Assembly: GCF_900142225.1 (NCBI RefSeq)
Contig: NZ_FRAD01000014.1
Coordinates: 1 to 64,000 of the forward strand
DNA length: 64,000 nucleotides
Direction: 5' to 3'
DNA from: Hathewaya proteolytica DSM 3090
GTDB taxonomy: Bacteria > Bacillota > Clostridia > Clostridiales > Clostridiaceae
Position numbers and translations under genes: made by a program. Positions 44,432-53,588 of this stretch are shown here, piece by piece. The first letter of the stretch is position 1. Each line of letters begins with the position of its first letter. Under the pieces are notes generated by a model. The model worked only from the letters and a program-made list of their open reading frames with translations, was not told the DNA's origin and did not search any database.

Positions 44432-46114
44432 CTACTTAAGCTTGAATCTACTGATAGAAGAGAAAAGAGTTTCTGCTTGAGAATTAAGCTCCTGACTTGC
44501 AGCCGCACTTTCTTCAGATGTGGCTGTATTGTCTTCCACTACACTGGCTATCTCATTTATTCCAACTGAAACCTGATTAATTGACGCCGCTTGTTGTTCT
44601 GAAGCTCGAGCGATGTTTTGCATTAACTCTATGGACTGTTTAGAGCCATTTGTTACTTTTTCCATAATCTCAACTGTCTCTTCTGTAATTTTCTTTCCAT
44701 TTTCCGATGCCAATATACAGTTTTCAATTAATGCCTCAGTGCTTTTAGTTGCCATGGATGTATTTTCTGCTAACTTTCGGATTTCATCTGCCACAACAGC
44801 AAATCCTCGGCCTGATTCCCCTGCACTGGCAGCCTCAATAGCTGCATTTAATGCAAGAAGATTTGTTTGTTTTGCAATTGCTTCAATAGTTTTTATGACA
44901 TTTCCAATATTGCTTGAAGCAACGGTAATATGGTCTATAGCCTCTACTAACTCCCTTATTTTTATCTTCTCAGTTTCCAAATCGTATCCTGTATTCGTAG
45001 CTAACTCATAGGCATCTCTAGCACTATCCTGATTTTCATTTACGTGCTTTAATATATCATCAAAACTTTCATTTAAATTTTCTATAGATTCACTTTGATT
45101 TATAGCACCCTGTGACAAGGTTTGAGATGTTCTAGATATTTGTTCAGATCCGTTAAGAACCAATTCTGAGCTTCTCAATATATCCTTCATAGTATTTGAC
45201 AATTCCTCTGTGATTTTATCCACAGATTCAAGTAAAGGAGCAAAATCACCTTTGTAGTACTCCCTAAGTTCAGATTGAACATTAAAATTTCCATTAGATA
45301 TTTCCTGCAATAAATACTTTTCGTCATTGATAATTCTATTCAAGAAGTTAAAGGTGGTTTTTAAGCTATAGGCCATTTCCCCTACTTCGTCCTTAGATTC
45401 ATAGTTAATCATAACATTGCAATTTCCATTTTCCATTTCCTTAACTGCTTGAGAGATTTCATACAATGGTTTGCAAATAGATTTTTTAAACACAATGGAC
45501 ATGATTACAGAGATTATGACTCCCACTGTTCCAAAGATAGTAAGAACTATATATGCCATTATTTTAGTATTTGTGATGCTTTGATACGCTTCATCCGCCG
45601 CCTTTTTTCCCTGTATTGTAAAGGTGTTGACATAGCCATCAACAACTCCGTAGTCTGGCGAAAAACTATTATAGTATAAATCCTTTGCACCATCTATATC
45701 ATCCTTGTTTACACTTGTCAATATTTCCTCGACGCTTTTGTAAAGTTTTTCCATATTTTTGTTTATTTTATCTAGCGACTTAGGGTTTTCAGAATTTTTT
45801 TCAAGAAAGGATAATTTCTCTTTTATGTTAGATAGGTACTTGTTGCTCTCCACTATGTCATTTTTGCATATAGAAACCTCTTTATTTGCCAAAGCCTTTA
45901 TAATAGTCACATTAAGTTGTGCTGTTTCCTTAGATACTTGTTCCATAGTTGTATTGTTTTTATATGTTACATCATAAAAATACTGTGCCTTTTTATGTAG
46001 ATTGTATATTGATACCTCCGCATAAGCAAAAGCTATCATAAAGGCCACAAATATTATGCCTAAAATATAATTAAGCTTTTTGCTAATCTTGAGATTCTTG
46101 AAAAAATTGTTCAT
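44432..46114 (-). CDS. Methyl-accepting chemotaxis protein
   Basis: This 560-residue chemoreceptor has two membrane helices (about residues 15-35 and 185-210) around an extracytoplasmic four-helix sensor of 150 residues, a HAMP linker, and the signalling tip with AIEAASAGESGRGFAVVADEIRKLAE. The ligand is unknown. A SigD-like promoter lies upstream, which suits a flagellar/chemotaxis gene. Confidence 0.93.
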   Translation of the reverse strand: MNNFFKNLKISKKLNYILGIIFVAFMIAFAYAEVSIYNLHKKAQYFYDVTYKNNTTMEQVSKETAQLNVTIIKALANKEVSICKNDIVESNKYLSNIKEKLSFLEKNSENPKSLDKINKNMEKLYKSVEEILTSVNKDDIDGAKDLYYNSFSPDYGVVDGYVNTFTIQGKKAADEAYQSITNTKIMAYIVLTIFGTVGVIISVIMSIVFKKSICKPLYEISQAVKEMENGNCNVMINYESKDEVGEMAYSLKTTFNFLNRIINDEKYLLQEISNGNFNVQSELREYYKGDFAPLLESVDKITEELSNTMKDILRSSELVLNGSEQISRTSQTLSQGAINQSESIENLNESFDDILKHVNENQDSARDAYELATNTGYDLETEKIKIRELVEAIDHITVASSNIGNVIKTIEAIAKQTNLLALNAAIEAASAGESGRGFAVVADEIRKLAENTSMATKSTEALIENCILASENGKKITEETVEIMEKVTNGSKQSIELMQNIARASEQQAASINQVSVGINEIASVVEDNTATSEESAAASQELNSQAETLFSSISRFKLK

Positions 46115-46143
46115 AGAAGTTCCTCCTTGTAAGTAATATTAAA

Positions 46144-46171
46144 TTATCGTCCAATGATAACCTTTTCTTTA
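46144..46171 (-). promoter_or_regulatory. SigD-like promoter of chemoreceptor gene
   Basis: On the minus strand TAAA (46168-46171), 16 nt, then GACGATAA (46144-46151) match the flagellar sigma-D pattern TAAA-N15-GCCGATAA with one -10 mismatch. It lies 30 nt before the start of the chemoreceptor at 46114. Confidence 0.6.
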
Positions 46172-46279
46172 TATTCATATTTATATTTTTCTCAATTTTT
46201 AAAATGACCTCTGTAGCCTTGAAATATATAATATTTCATGTTAGCATATTAATAATACAATGTAATAGGAGGTAATAAA

Positions 46280-46654
46280 ATGGCCATATATAAATCTTCG
46301 GAGGATTATCTTGAAACTATTTTAATTTTAAAAGAGCGCATAGGCGAAGTTCGCTCTATAGATATCGTCAACGAGACTGGTTATAAAAAATCCAGTATTA
46401 GTGTAGCCATGAAAAAATTAAAAGAAGACAACTACATAGAAATGGATTGCAACGGATATATATCCCTTACAAACAAAGGTTACGTGGTAGCTAGCGACAT
46501 CTACAATAAGCACGAGTACTTAAGGAGGTTTTTCATATCCTTAGGAGTCAGTGAAAACACAGCTGAAAGCGACGCTTGCAAAATAGAACACGAAATCAGT
46601 GATGAAACCTTTGAGTGCATAAAAAAATATTTTAAAAACGAGCTTATAAAATAA
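46280..46654 (+). CDS. DtxR/MntR-type metal-dependent regulator, short form
   Basis: This 124-residue protein has the DtxR/MntR winged helix (SSEDYLETILILKE, SIDIVNETGYKKSSISVAMKKLK) and the dimerisation and metal-binding part (HEYLRRFFISLGV, CKIEHEIS). The C-terminal SH3-like domain of DtxR is absent, as in MntR. Inverted repeats of GTTAG-N6-CTAAC type in the feo operon of this window are possible targets. It is a stand-alone gene, facing the leftward EamA gene. Confidence 0.85.
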   Translation: MAIYKSSEDYLETILILKERIGEVRSIDIVNETGYKKSSISVAMKKLKEDNYIEMDCNGYISLTNKGYVVASDIYNKHEYLRRFFISLGVSENTAESDACKIEHEISDETFECIKKYFKNELIK

Positions 46655-46697
46655 GCGACTGCTACCCCTTGTAGGTAATAGTCGCTTGATTTTTATG
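46653..46697. terminator. Intrinsic terminator between convergent genes
   Basis: AAGCGACT (46653-46660) pairs with AGTCGCTT (46680-46687), with an inner stem of CTAC/GTAG, and GATTTTTA follows. It ends the regulator gene and may also serve the convergent EamA gene. Confidence 0.78.
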
Positions 46698-47567
46698 TTA
46701 AGAATTATTTTTATTATAGAAAAACATTATAACTGCCATGGAAATTATGATTGTATACCCAATGAAACTAAATACATCCGGCCTTTGACTAAACACTATA
46801 ATTCCCAACATAGCAGAGAATACGATTTGAGAATAGTCATATACCGATATCTCCCTAGCCGGCGCATTGAAATATGCCTGAGTTATGGAGAATTGACCAA
46901 AGGACGCGCATACACCCGCCATAATCAAGGTTATAATTTGGTTAGTAGTCATAGGTTCATATTTTAAAATCATCACTGGTAAGGTTGTTAAACAAGAAAA
47001 CGTAGAAAAAAACAGAACTACAAAAGGACCAGATATTTTATTTTCCCCTAACTTTCTAACCATAGTATAAGCTGCTCCGGCGCATACGCCTCCCATTAGT
47101 CCAATGAACGATGGAATCAGTGATGTGTTGGCAAAGGTAGGCTTAACCACAAACATACTTCCAGCAAAAGCTATGGCGATGATGAGGAGCTGTTTTAAGC
47201 TTATTTTTTCCTTTAAAAATAGATAACTAAAGATTATAGTAAAAAAGGGCGCCATTTTATTTAACATGGATGCATCTGCTAATGGCAGATTGTCGATGGC
47301 GTAAAAATTGCAAAGTATACCTGCCGTTCCAAAGATTGATCTCAACACAAGGTATCCAAGTCCCTTTTTATTTAAAGTCACTTTCTCACCTTTTTTTATA
47401 ACAAGAAACGCTGCCACAATAACAGAAATACTATTTCTAAAAAAGCTTTTCTGCACAGAGGGCAGATCCCCCGACGAAGCCACAAAAACACCCATTAGAG
47501 CAAAGAAAAATGCAGATACTATTATATATATTATACCCTTCACCCTACAACTCAATTGTTTTTTCAT
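46698..47567 (-). CDS. EamA/DMT family transporter
   Basis: This 289-residue protein has about ten hydrophobic segments in two halves, the DMT (EamA) layout; LPLADASMLNKMAPFFTIIFSYLFLKEK is a typical fragment. These proteins export amino acids or other metabolites. The substrate is unknown. Confidence 0.87.
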   Translation of the reverse strand: MKKQLSCRVKGIIYIIVSAFFFALMGVFVASSGDLPSVQKSFFRNSISVIVAAFLVIKKGEKVTLNKKGLGYLVLRSIFGTAGILCNFYAIDNLPLADASMLNKMAPFFTIIFSYLFLKEKISLKQLLIIAIAFAGSMFVVKPTFANTSLIPSFIGLMGGVCAGAAYTMVRKLGENKISGPFVVLFFSTFSCLTTLPVMILKYEPMTTNQIITLIMAGVCASFGQFSITQAYFNAPAREISVYDYSQIVFSAMLGIIVFSQRPDVFSFIGYTIIISMAVIMFFYNKNNS

Positions 47568-47664
47568 AATACCCTACTTTCTTCTAATCGAAATATTGTT
47601 GTGTTACTCTTTAATTATAGTTGTCTTTGTATTATTTAACAAGGCCAGTAAATATGCAAAAAAA

Positions 47665-47697
47665 AGCGAAAACAAATTATTATTTTCGCCTTTTTAT
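47665..47697 (-). terminator. Intrinsic terminator after NitT/TauT-type ABC genes
   Basis: On the minus strand GGCGAAAA pairs with TTTTCGCT and a long T-run follows. It lies after the ABC ATPase gene ending at 47721. Confidence 0.82.
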
Positions 47698-47720
47698 TTT
47701 ATATTTTCCTATTCACCAGA

Positions 47721-48470
47721 TTATGGCTCCAGCATTTTCAATATTCTAGAAGTTAGTTTTCCGTATTCAGGATTGGCTCTATCTCTAGGTCTGTCTATTT
47801 CTACATTTATAATTTCCTTTATGCAACCAGGATTTTTTCCCATAACAACTATTTTATCCGATAAATATACTGCTTCATCCACACTGTGAGTTACAAATAA
47901 TATAGTTTTCTTGTGACTATCCCATATTCTAAGCAATTCCTCTTGAAGTATTATACGAGTATGGGCATCTAAAGCACCAAAGGGTTCATCCATTAATAAA
48001 ACCTCTGGATTGTTTACAAGAGCTCTAGCTATAGCAACCCTCTGTTGCATTCCTCCTGACAATTCATAAGGATATGCTTTTTCAAAGTTCTCCATATTTA
48101 TTATCTTTAGATACTCTCTTGCTTTTTCTCTTCTTTCTTTTTTCCCTACCCCTTTAAACTCCAATCCCAAGCTAATGTTGTCTATTACAGTTCTCCATTG
48201 TAACAAGGAGTAGTTCTGAAATACCATTCCTATTTCCGAAGTAGGCTTATCAATCTTTTTATCTTTGTATAAAGCTTCTCCTTCAGTGGCAGTTTCTAAA
48301 CTTGCTATTATTCTAAGCAACGTAGATTTACCACAGCCTGATGGCCCTACAATACAAATGAAATCATTTTCATCCACACTGAGATTGATGTCTTCCAAGG
48401 CCTTTACCTGGAAATTTTCCTTTGTTTTAAATACCTTTGTAAGATTATTTATTTTAATAAATTCCTTCAT
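47721..48470 (-). CDS. NitT/TauT-type ABC transporter ATPase
   Basis: This 249-residue ABC ATPase has Walker A GPSGCGKST, signature LSGGMQQRVAIARAL and Walker B VLLMDEPFGALDA, with the GALD pattern and late NPGCIKE segment seen in the SsuB/TauB/NrtD group. It energises uptake of nitrate-, sulfonate- or similar organic acid-type substrates. It lies 10 nt after the permease. The partner genes upstream complete the transporter. Confidence 0.9.
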   Translation of the reverse strand: MKEFIKINNLTKVFKTKENFQVKALEDINLSVDENDFICIVGPSGCGKSTLLRIIASLETATEGEALYKDKKIDKPTSEIGMVFQNYSLLQWRTVIDNISLGLEFKGVGKKERREKAREYLKIINMENFEKAYPYELSGGMQQRVAIARALVNNPEVLLMDEPFGALDAHTRIILQEELLRIWDSHKKTILFVTHSVDEAVYLSDKIVVMGKNPGCIKEIINVEIDRPRDRANPEYGKLTSRILKMLEP

Positions 48471-48480
48471 GCCCTACCTC

Positions 48481-49317
48481 CTATTTTCCCTTACCTTGCC
48501 ATGAAAAATACTTATGTTCTACAAACCTGAATATGCCATCCAGCAAAGCACCAATGGCACCTATGCATATCATGCCAGTCACCACCAGGTCTGTTCTTCC
48601 TAATTCATATGCATGGGTAATAAGGTATCCTACTCCTGACAAACTTCCTGGCAACATCTCTGCCGCAACAAGACAAGCCCATGCAGTTCCAAGACCAGTT
48701 CTAAGACCATTTATTATAGTGGGAGCAGCAGCGGGTAGAAGTATTTTGAAAAATATATGGTTTTCTTTTGCACCAAGCACCTTGGCAGACTCTACTAGAG
48801 TTTTAGGCACTGAACTCACTGCAAATATTGTATTTGTTATAACTGGGAAAAAAGTTCCCAATGCAATTATGAACATCATAGAAAATTTGAAATTATTAAG
48901 ATATGCTTGTAGATTTCCACCTTGTATTCCAAGAACCGTAGATACACTAGCTACACCAAACCAGGCTAGCACAAGAGGCACCCACGCTATTGGAGGCACT
49001 GGTCTAAAAACATTGATAAAATTTGAAAACAACTGATTTATAGTCTTTCTGTATCCCATTAGTACTCCTAAAGGCAAAGCTATTACAACACCCACAATAT
49101 AGCCTGAAAGCACCCTTATAAGACTAACTGCTATATTTTTGGGAATAGAGCCAAGGCCTATAAAGTTATCAAATGCATGTCCAAAGTTCTCCATTACCTT
49201 GCTAATGTATGGCATCACTATGGGATTTTCAATTCTATTTGATGCTATAACCCAAAGAATCACAAATATCACTGGCACGATTAAGCCTATTAAAAACTTT
49301 TTAATGTTTTCTTTCAT
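48481..49317 (-). CDS. NitT/TauT-type ABC transporter permease
   Basis: I start at ATG 49317 (278 aa), which has AGGAGAG upstream; a longer frame from 49356 has no such site. It has about six membrane helices and the EAA-like loop ESAKVLGAKENHIFFKILLPAAAPTI. It is the permease for the adjacent ATPase and binding protein. Substrate not known. Confidence 0.9.
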   Translation of the reverse strand: MKENIKKFLIGLIVPVIFVILWVIASNRIENPIVMPYISKVMENFGHAFDNFIGLGSIPKNIAVSLIRVLSGYIVGVVIALPLGVLMGYRKTINQLFSNFINVFRPVPPIAWVPLVLAWFGVASVSTVLGIQGGNLQAYLNNFKFSMMFIIALGTFFPVITNTIFAVSSVPKTLVESAKVLGAKENHIFFKILLPAAAPTIINGLRTGLGTAWACLVAAEMLPGSLSGVGYLITHAYELGRTDLVVTGMICIGAIGALLDGIFRFVEHKYFSWQGKGK

Positions 49318-49331
49318 CTTTCTCTCCTTAA

Positions 49332-49366
49332 AAAAGCCTTTCAATGCCATGAGCATAGAAAGGCTT
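49332..49366 (-). terminator. Hairpin between binding-protein and permease genes
   Basis: On the minus strand AAGCCTTTC pairs with GAAAGGCTT and TTTT follows. In a transporter operon this is often a partial terminator that lets the binding protein be made in excess of the membrane parts. Confidence 0.75.
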
Positions 49367-49379
49367 AAATATGCGTTAT

Positions 49380-50525
49380 CTATTTACTTTGTTCTAAGCA
49401 ACTAAAATCAAAAGCCTTTTCTTTTACTTCATCAAAGGATTTACCCTTTAATTCGCCTGAGAACTTGCCCATTTCGTTTAATGCTTTAACATATACATTT
49501 ATTCCGTTGTACCATTTTTCTGATGGTGTTGTAAAATACTTTATTTCACACTTATTAATAGCATTTTCTGACACACCTATTTTTTGTGACAATATTTTTG
49601 CCACTTCATCTTTATGTTCATCAGCGTAATGGCCTAAGTTTCCAAGAAGCTTTATCAATGCCTTTGTAGCTTCTGGATTTTTCTCTACAACTTCTGTTCT
49701 TGCACCCAATGAACAGCAAGGGAAATCATCCCAAGATCCAACAGGTGGGAAATTTTTAAGTGTAATTGCAATTTCACCAACACCCTTATCCTCTGCTGCT
49801 TCTGGATGGTGTGATGGTCCTACCCATGCATCTACTTGTTTACTAGCAAGAGATGGTAGAAGGTTGCTACTTCCCTTTAGATCCACTAATATAACCTGTG
49901 CAGTTGAATCACTTGGATCCTCAGTTACTTTAATTCCCTCATTTTTCAATACAGCTTCCATAACAATTCTTGGAGCACTAACTGGTGAGTGGTATCCTAT
50001 CTTCACTGGTGTTTTTGATTCTACTATGTACTTTTTAACATCTTCCCATGATTTCAAATTTGATTTTGGTGGAAAAACAAGAGCTATTCCATTACTTTGG
50101 AAAGGAGTTATTAGTTTTACTGCTGCACCATTGTCCACAGCGCTCATTATTGCAGTACTAGAGCACAAACCGTAATCAAGATTTTTCTGACTTAGCATAT
50201 TTGCAGTTTCAGAACCACCCTTTGTAGGTATGTAATTCATAATAGCTAGTTTCTTACCATTTTCAATAAGCTCATACTTATCATCTGACAATGGATTTAA
50301 ATATACTCCCTGCTTTTTAAAATCTTCTGCCTTTGGTCCTAATACATTTAGTATGCCTGTATGTAATTCATTTCCCCATGCAATGGTTAGTTCTGGCAAC
50401 TTTTCTGTTGCTGTATTTTCGCCTTTTGCTGGTGTTTTTCCGCTTTCCACAGTTTTGCCACAGCCTGTTAACGTAGTCAAAGCCAACACTGCGCAAGTGA
50501 TCAATGCTAATATTTTTTTCTTCAT
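49380..50525 (-). CDS. ABC substrate-binding lipoprotein (NitT/TauT type)
   Basis: This 381-residue protein starts with a lipoprotein signal (MKKKILALITCAVLALTT, lipobox LTGC) and continues into a type 2 periplasmic-binding fold (LTIAWGNELHTGILNVLGP, SSTAIMSAVDNGAAVKL). It binds the substrate of the downstream ABC transporter. The 285 nt before it, shared with the rightward chemoreceptor, hold only the SigD-like promoter of that gene. Confidence 0.9.
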   Translation of the reverse strand: MKKKILALITCAVLALTTLTGCGKTVESGKTPAKGENTATEKLPELTIAWGNELHTGILNVLGPKAEDFKKQGVYLNPLSDDKYELIENGKKLAIMNYIPTKGGSETANMLSQKNLDYGLCSSTAIMSAVDNGAAVKLITPFQSNGIALVFPPKSNLKSWEDVKKYIVESKTPVKIGYHSPVSAPRIVMEAVLKNEGIKVTEDPSDSTAQVILVDLKGSSNLLPSLASKQVDAWVGPSHHPEAAEDKGVGEIAITLKNFPPVGSWDDFPCCSLGARTEVVEKNPEATKALIKLLGNLGHYADEHKDEVAKILSQKIGVSENAINKCEIKYFTTPSEKWYNGINVYVKALNEMGKFSGELKGKSFDEVKEKAFDFSCLEQSK

Positions 50526-50728
50526 GTCTACACTTCCTTACATATTAATATATATTTCGACAACATGTCCCACAGAATATTGTATACAAGGAAAAAACAT
50601 TTGTACAATACAAATATATAATTGATTTAAAATTGTCTATCGGATATTTCTATATCAAATCAATAAAAATTCATTTTATCTTAACAGTTTATTAAGGGAA
50701 TATTTCATATTTACAAATAATGCTTTCA

Positions 50729-50755
50729 TTAAGTATTGATTATTTAATACGATAA
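50729..50755 (+). promoter_or_regulatory. SigD-like promoter of second chemoreceptor
   Basis: TTAA (50729-50732), 15 nt, then TACGATAA (50748-50755) resemble the sigma-D pattern TAAA-N15-GCCGATAA. The ACGATAA core is shared with the promoter of the other chemoreceptor. Confidence 0.4.
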
Positions 50756-50810
50756 TATAATTGTTGAAATAATTTGTTTTATGTTACTTTATAAGGGGGA
50801 GGATATATAA

Positions 50811-52508
50811 ATGCCTAAATTAAAAAACAAGATAAAACCAAAATCCACACTAAAAGTAAAATCCAAACTAAGACTGATAACGATTATCGCCCAGGCTGCT
50901 ACAATAATTTCACTTGTAACGGGCTTCTATTTTGTAATCATGCTAAGTCAAGGAATAAATGCCACTCAAGAAACCATACTTCCTGTGACAAGGGAGTTGT
51001 CCAACGTTAAATTAAATCTTTCCAAAATTGAAAACAATATTTTGCAGATGATTGCCACAGATTCTGAGGATACTGAAGAGTTTAGTAAATTATCCGATGA
51101 AAGTCGAAAACTTTGGAAAGATGTTTATAATTCACTAAATATAATAAAAAAGTTGGATTCAACTGTGGACATAAAAGATCTGAACATTACCTTTGCATCT
51201 TTAAGTGTATTGCAAAATGAAATCGAACAATATGCCCCTCATGAGGAAACTTATGCAAAGGCTCTTTCTATATTTAATTTAGATTTTACCACCTCAACAA
51301 AAGCTGTAACGGATAAAATTGAAAGTATGTCAAACAAAATAGAAAAAACCTCCTCTGAGGGATTGCGTAGAGACCAAATCACTTCTACCATAGGTTTAAT
51401 ATTAATGTCAATTATAGCTGTGATTTCCATTATTGTATTGCTTATAATTTCAAAAGTCCTTATAAGGGATATTGCAAACCCTGTGGCGAAAATCACGGAT
51501 TTCATATCGGAATTTGAAAAAGGCAACCTTCACAACCATATAGACTATGAAAGTCAAGATGAATTTGGAGAGCTGTGTACTTCAATAAAAACCAGTACCT
51601 TATCCATCTCTTCATACATAGATGAAATAGATAGAATCATGGGAGAGCTATCTCAAGGCAATTTCACAGTGAAGCCCAACATGGAATTTGTAGGAGATTT
51701 TAAAAATATACAAACCTCCATTGAGGATTTCATATTAAAAATTTCTTCCGTCATAGCAGAAATAAACGATTCAGCCATTAAGGTATCTTACACCGCTGAG
51801 CAATTTTCTGATACATCCAGGGTTTTATCGGAAGGAACCACGGATCAAGCCAGCTCTGTGGAAGAATTGTACGCAACAATATCGCAAATAACAGATAAAA
51901 TTAACAACAATGCTGAAAATACTAAGGCATCCCTTGAACGAACTTTACACCTGAGAAAAGCTGTAGAGCAATCTTCCAAAAACATGGATTCTATGATTCT
52001 AGCCATGGAAAAGATGAGAGATAAATCTGCTGATGTTAAAAACATTGTAACGAAAATTGAAGACATCACAGCGCAGACAAATCTCCTATCACTAAATGCA
52101 GCCATAGAAGCTGCCAGCGCTGGAGAAGCTGGAAGAGGTTTTGCCGTTGTAGCTGAAGAAGTAAGAAAACTAGCCGAAGATAGTAAAAAATCTGCCCTTG
52201 AAACCAAGGAACTTGTTCAAGTAAACATAGATGAAATCGCTAGTGGTACAAGCATCACAGAAAGTGTCATATCTGATTTAAAGAAAGCCATTGAAGGTTT
52301 AGCTACTATAGCTGAAGATTCAAAAACCACCGCCGAGGCTGTAGAGTACGAGGCCCAAGCAATGAAACAGATTGAGGCAGCCATTGGCCAAATTTCCGAC
52401 GTAATTCAAAATAACTCCGCTACTTCTGAAGAAACCTCAGCATCTAGTGAAACCCTTTCCCTTGAAGCTGAACACTTGAAAGAGCTAGTAGAACAATTTA
52501 AGATATAA
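50811..52508 (+). CDS. Methyl-accepting chemotaxis protein
   Basis: This 565-residue chemoreceptor has helices near residues 25-47 and 195-217, a helical sensor between, a HAMP linker (NPVAKITDFISEFEKGNL) and the signalling tip AIEAASAGEAGRGFAVVAEEVRKLAE. It resembles the receptor at 44432 in layout but differs in the sensor region, so the ligands probably differ. GGGGGAGG precedes the ATG. Confidence 0.93.
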   Translation: MPKLKNKIKPKSTLKVKSKLRLITIIAQAATIISLVTGFYFVIMLSQGINATQETILPVTRELSNVKLNLSKIENNILQMIATDSEDTEEFSKLSDESRKLWKDVYNSLNIIKKLDSTVDIKDLNITFASLSVLQNEIEQYAPHEETYAKALSIFNLDFTTSTKAVTDKIESMSNKIEKTSSEGLRRDQITSTIGLILMSIIAVISIIVLLIISKVLIRDIANPVAKITDFISEFEKGNLHNHIDYESQDEFGELCTSIKTSTLSISSYIDEIDRIMGELSQGNFTVKPNMEFVGDFKNIQTSIEDFILKISSVIAEINDSAIKVSYTAEQFSDTSRVLSEGTTDQASSVEELYATISQITDKINNNAENTKASLERTLHLRKAVEQSSKNMDSMILAMEKMRDKSADVKNIVTKIEDITAQTNLLSLNAAIEAASAGEAGRGFAVVAEEVRKLAEDSKKSALETKELVQVNIDEIASGTSITESVISDLKKAIEGLATIAEDSKTTAEAVEYEAQAMKQIEAAIGQISDVIQNNSATSEETSASSETLSLEAEHLKELVEQFKI

Positions 52509-52513
52509 CAATA

Positions 52514-52562
52514 AAAAAATCTGTGTTGTAAAAGTCTAAACTTGTACAAACACAGATTTTTG
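52514..52562. terminator. Intrinsic terminator between chemoreceptor and sao genes
   Basis: AAAAATCTGTGTT pairs with AAACACAGATTTTT and T-runs lie on both sides. It separates the rightward chemoreceptor from the leftward selenoprotein operon and may end both. Confidence 0.82.
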
Positions 52563-52566
52563 TTAC

Positions 52567-52899
52567 TTACAATGTGATTATCTGTTCTACTCCAGCTTCT
52601 CCAAGTATACCATACAATGTTGGGAAGCACCCTATACCAGCGCCATCTACGAGTTTGTCATCTATATTCCTCTCTATAGCACATTTGTCGCATGCTAAAA
52701 GCACCATGCCACTTTTTTCGTGGAGTTTCTGAAGTCTTTCACCTATTTCGCTCCCCTTTTCTAACATATACGTGTTGTTAAATACGAAGAACATCCCAAG
52801 CACCTCTGCACCATGATTACCCGCCTCTAGCTGTGGAATAATCATGTCATTTAGTATTGTCCTTGTGTTTTCTGAACTTATTACATATGCAACTTTCAT
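52567..52899 (-). CDS. saoD: DsrE-like protein, SaoD-type
   Basis: This 110-residue protein has a DsrE/DsrF-like fold pattern: KVAYVISSENTRTILNDMI, HGAEVLGMFFVFNNTYML, and VLLACDKCAIERNI with a CxxC pair. Such proteins often carry sulfur or bind metals via Cys. It is the last gene of the selenoprotein operon, 27 nt after the read-through end of the MerB-like gene, with AGGAGG upstream. The SaoD name comes from memory of public family naming. Confidence 0.78.
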   Translation of the reverse strand: MKVAYVISSENTRTILNDMIIPQLEAGNHGAEVLGMFFVFNNTYMLEKGSEIGERLQKLHEKSGMVLLACDKCAIERNIDDKLVDGAGIGCFPTLYGILGEAGVEQIITL

Positions 52900-52926
52900 A
52901 CAATAATCCTCCTATCTTTATAAAAT

Positions 52927-53565
52927 CTATCTAAAATCAAATAGCTCATATGATACCTCTATTGCCTCTTCTACAGACAATTTATATATCTCATCTTTAT
53001 TTACCTGCATTTTACTTACCCATTCATCGAAATCTCTCTCCGTACAGAAGAAGTTCATGATATTTCAACAAGATGATGCCCAATCTGTATGCCTATTCAG
53101 ATCTACATGCAGCGCATGAAGTGTAGGTGGGTTAAAATCATACAACTTTCCATCCCTTATTTCCACCCTCACTGATTTACCCGTATTACTGCAAACCGAT
53201 TCAACTACTACATCTTGATGAAATGTGAACGTTGTCCCCATGGCATCAATGGCACACATAGCAGAAAACCTTCTTCCATCAGCTAGGGTTACATGATGGT
53301 TTGTACCTAGTGCAGACACTGGATAAACAAAATTTACATTTCCATCTTCATCTGCTACAAAACCGTTGTGTTCTTTAAGTAAAGTTAGTTTTTTTTCCAA
53401 GTTATCTATTCGTATTTTTGTGAAAAGTTTTTCTATATCTTTTTTTAAACTAAATGCTCTTTTATTTTCTATTGTAAAATCCATTATAGCTTTTCGAATA
53501 ATATTTTCTTCTTCACTATAACAACTGCATTTATTTACAATATTTAATTTTTGTGCTGTATTCAT
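52927..53565 (-). CDS. saoL: MerB-like organomercurial lyase with selenocysteine, SaoL-type
   Basis: Read as one frame with UGA at 53065-53067 decoded as selenocysteine, this is a 212-residue MerB-like protein. Stopping at the TGA would leave 166 aa ending SSC. Compared with E. coli R831b MerB, catalytic Cys96 and Asp99 match Cys104 and Asp107, Cys117 matches Cys125, and the U is residue 167, exactly where Cys159 would be (all offset by 8). The continuation NIMNFFC and on to a stop at 52927 resembles the MerB C-terminus. A hairpin with loop TGTAC follows the UGA. It should split carbon-mercury or similar carbon-metal bonds. Confidence 0.88.
53037..53051 (-). promoter_or_regulatory. saoL: SECIS-like hairpin of the MerB-like gene
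   Basis: On the minus strand TCTTC pairs with GGAGA (one G-U pair) around the loop TGTAC; the loop starts 18 nt after the UGA. Bacterial SECIS elements need a short stem-loop 16-37 nt after the UGA, with GU in the loop. Confidence 0.55.
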
Positions 53566-53588
53566 AATTATTTCGTACCCTTCATCAA

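Noticed and set aside
50526..50810. c-di-GMP (GEMM) riboswitch before the chemoreceptor
   Set aside because: No GEMM core or tetraloop-receptor blocks were seen.
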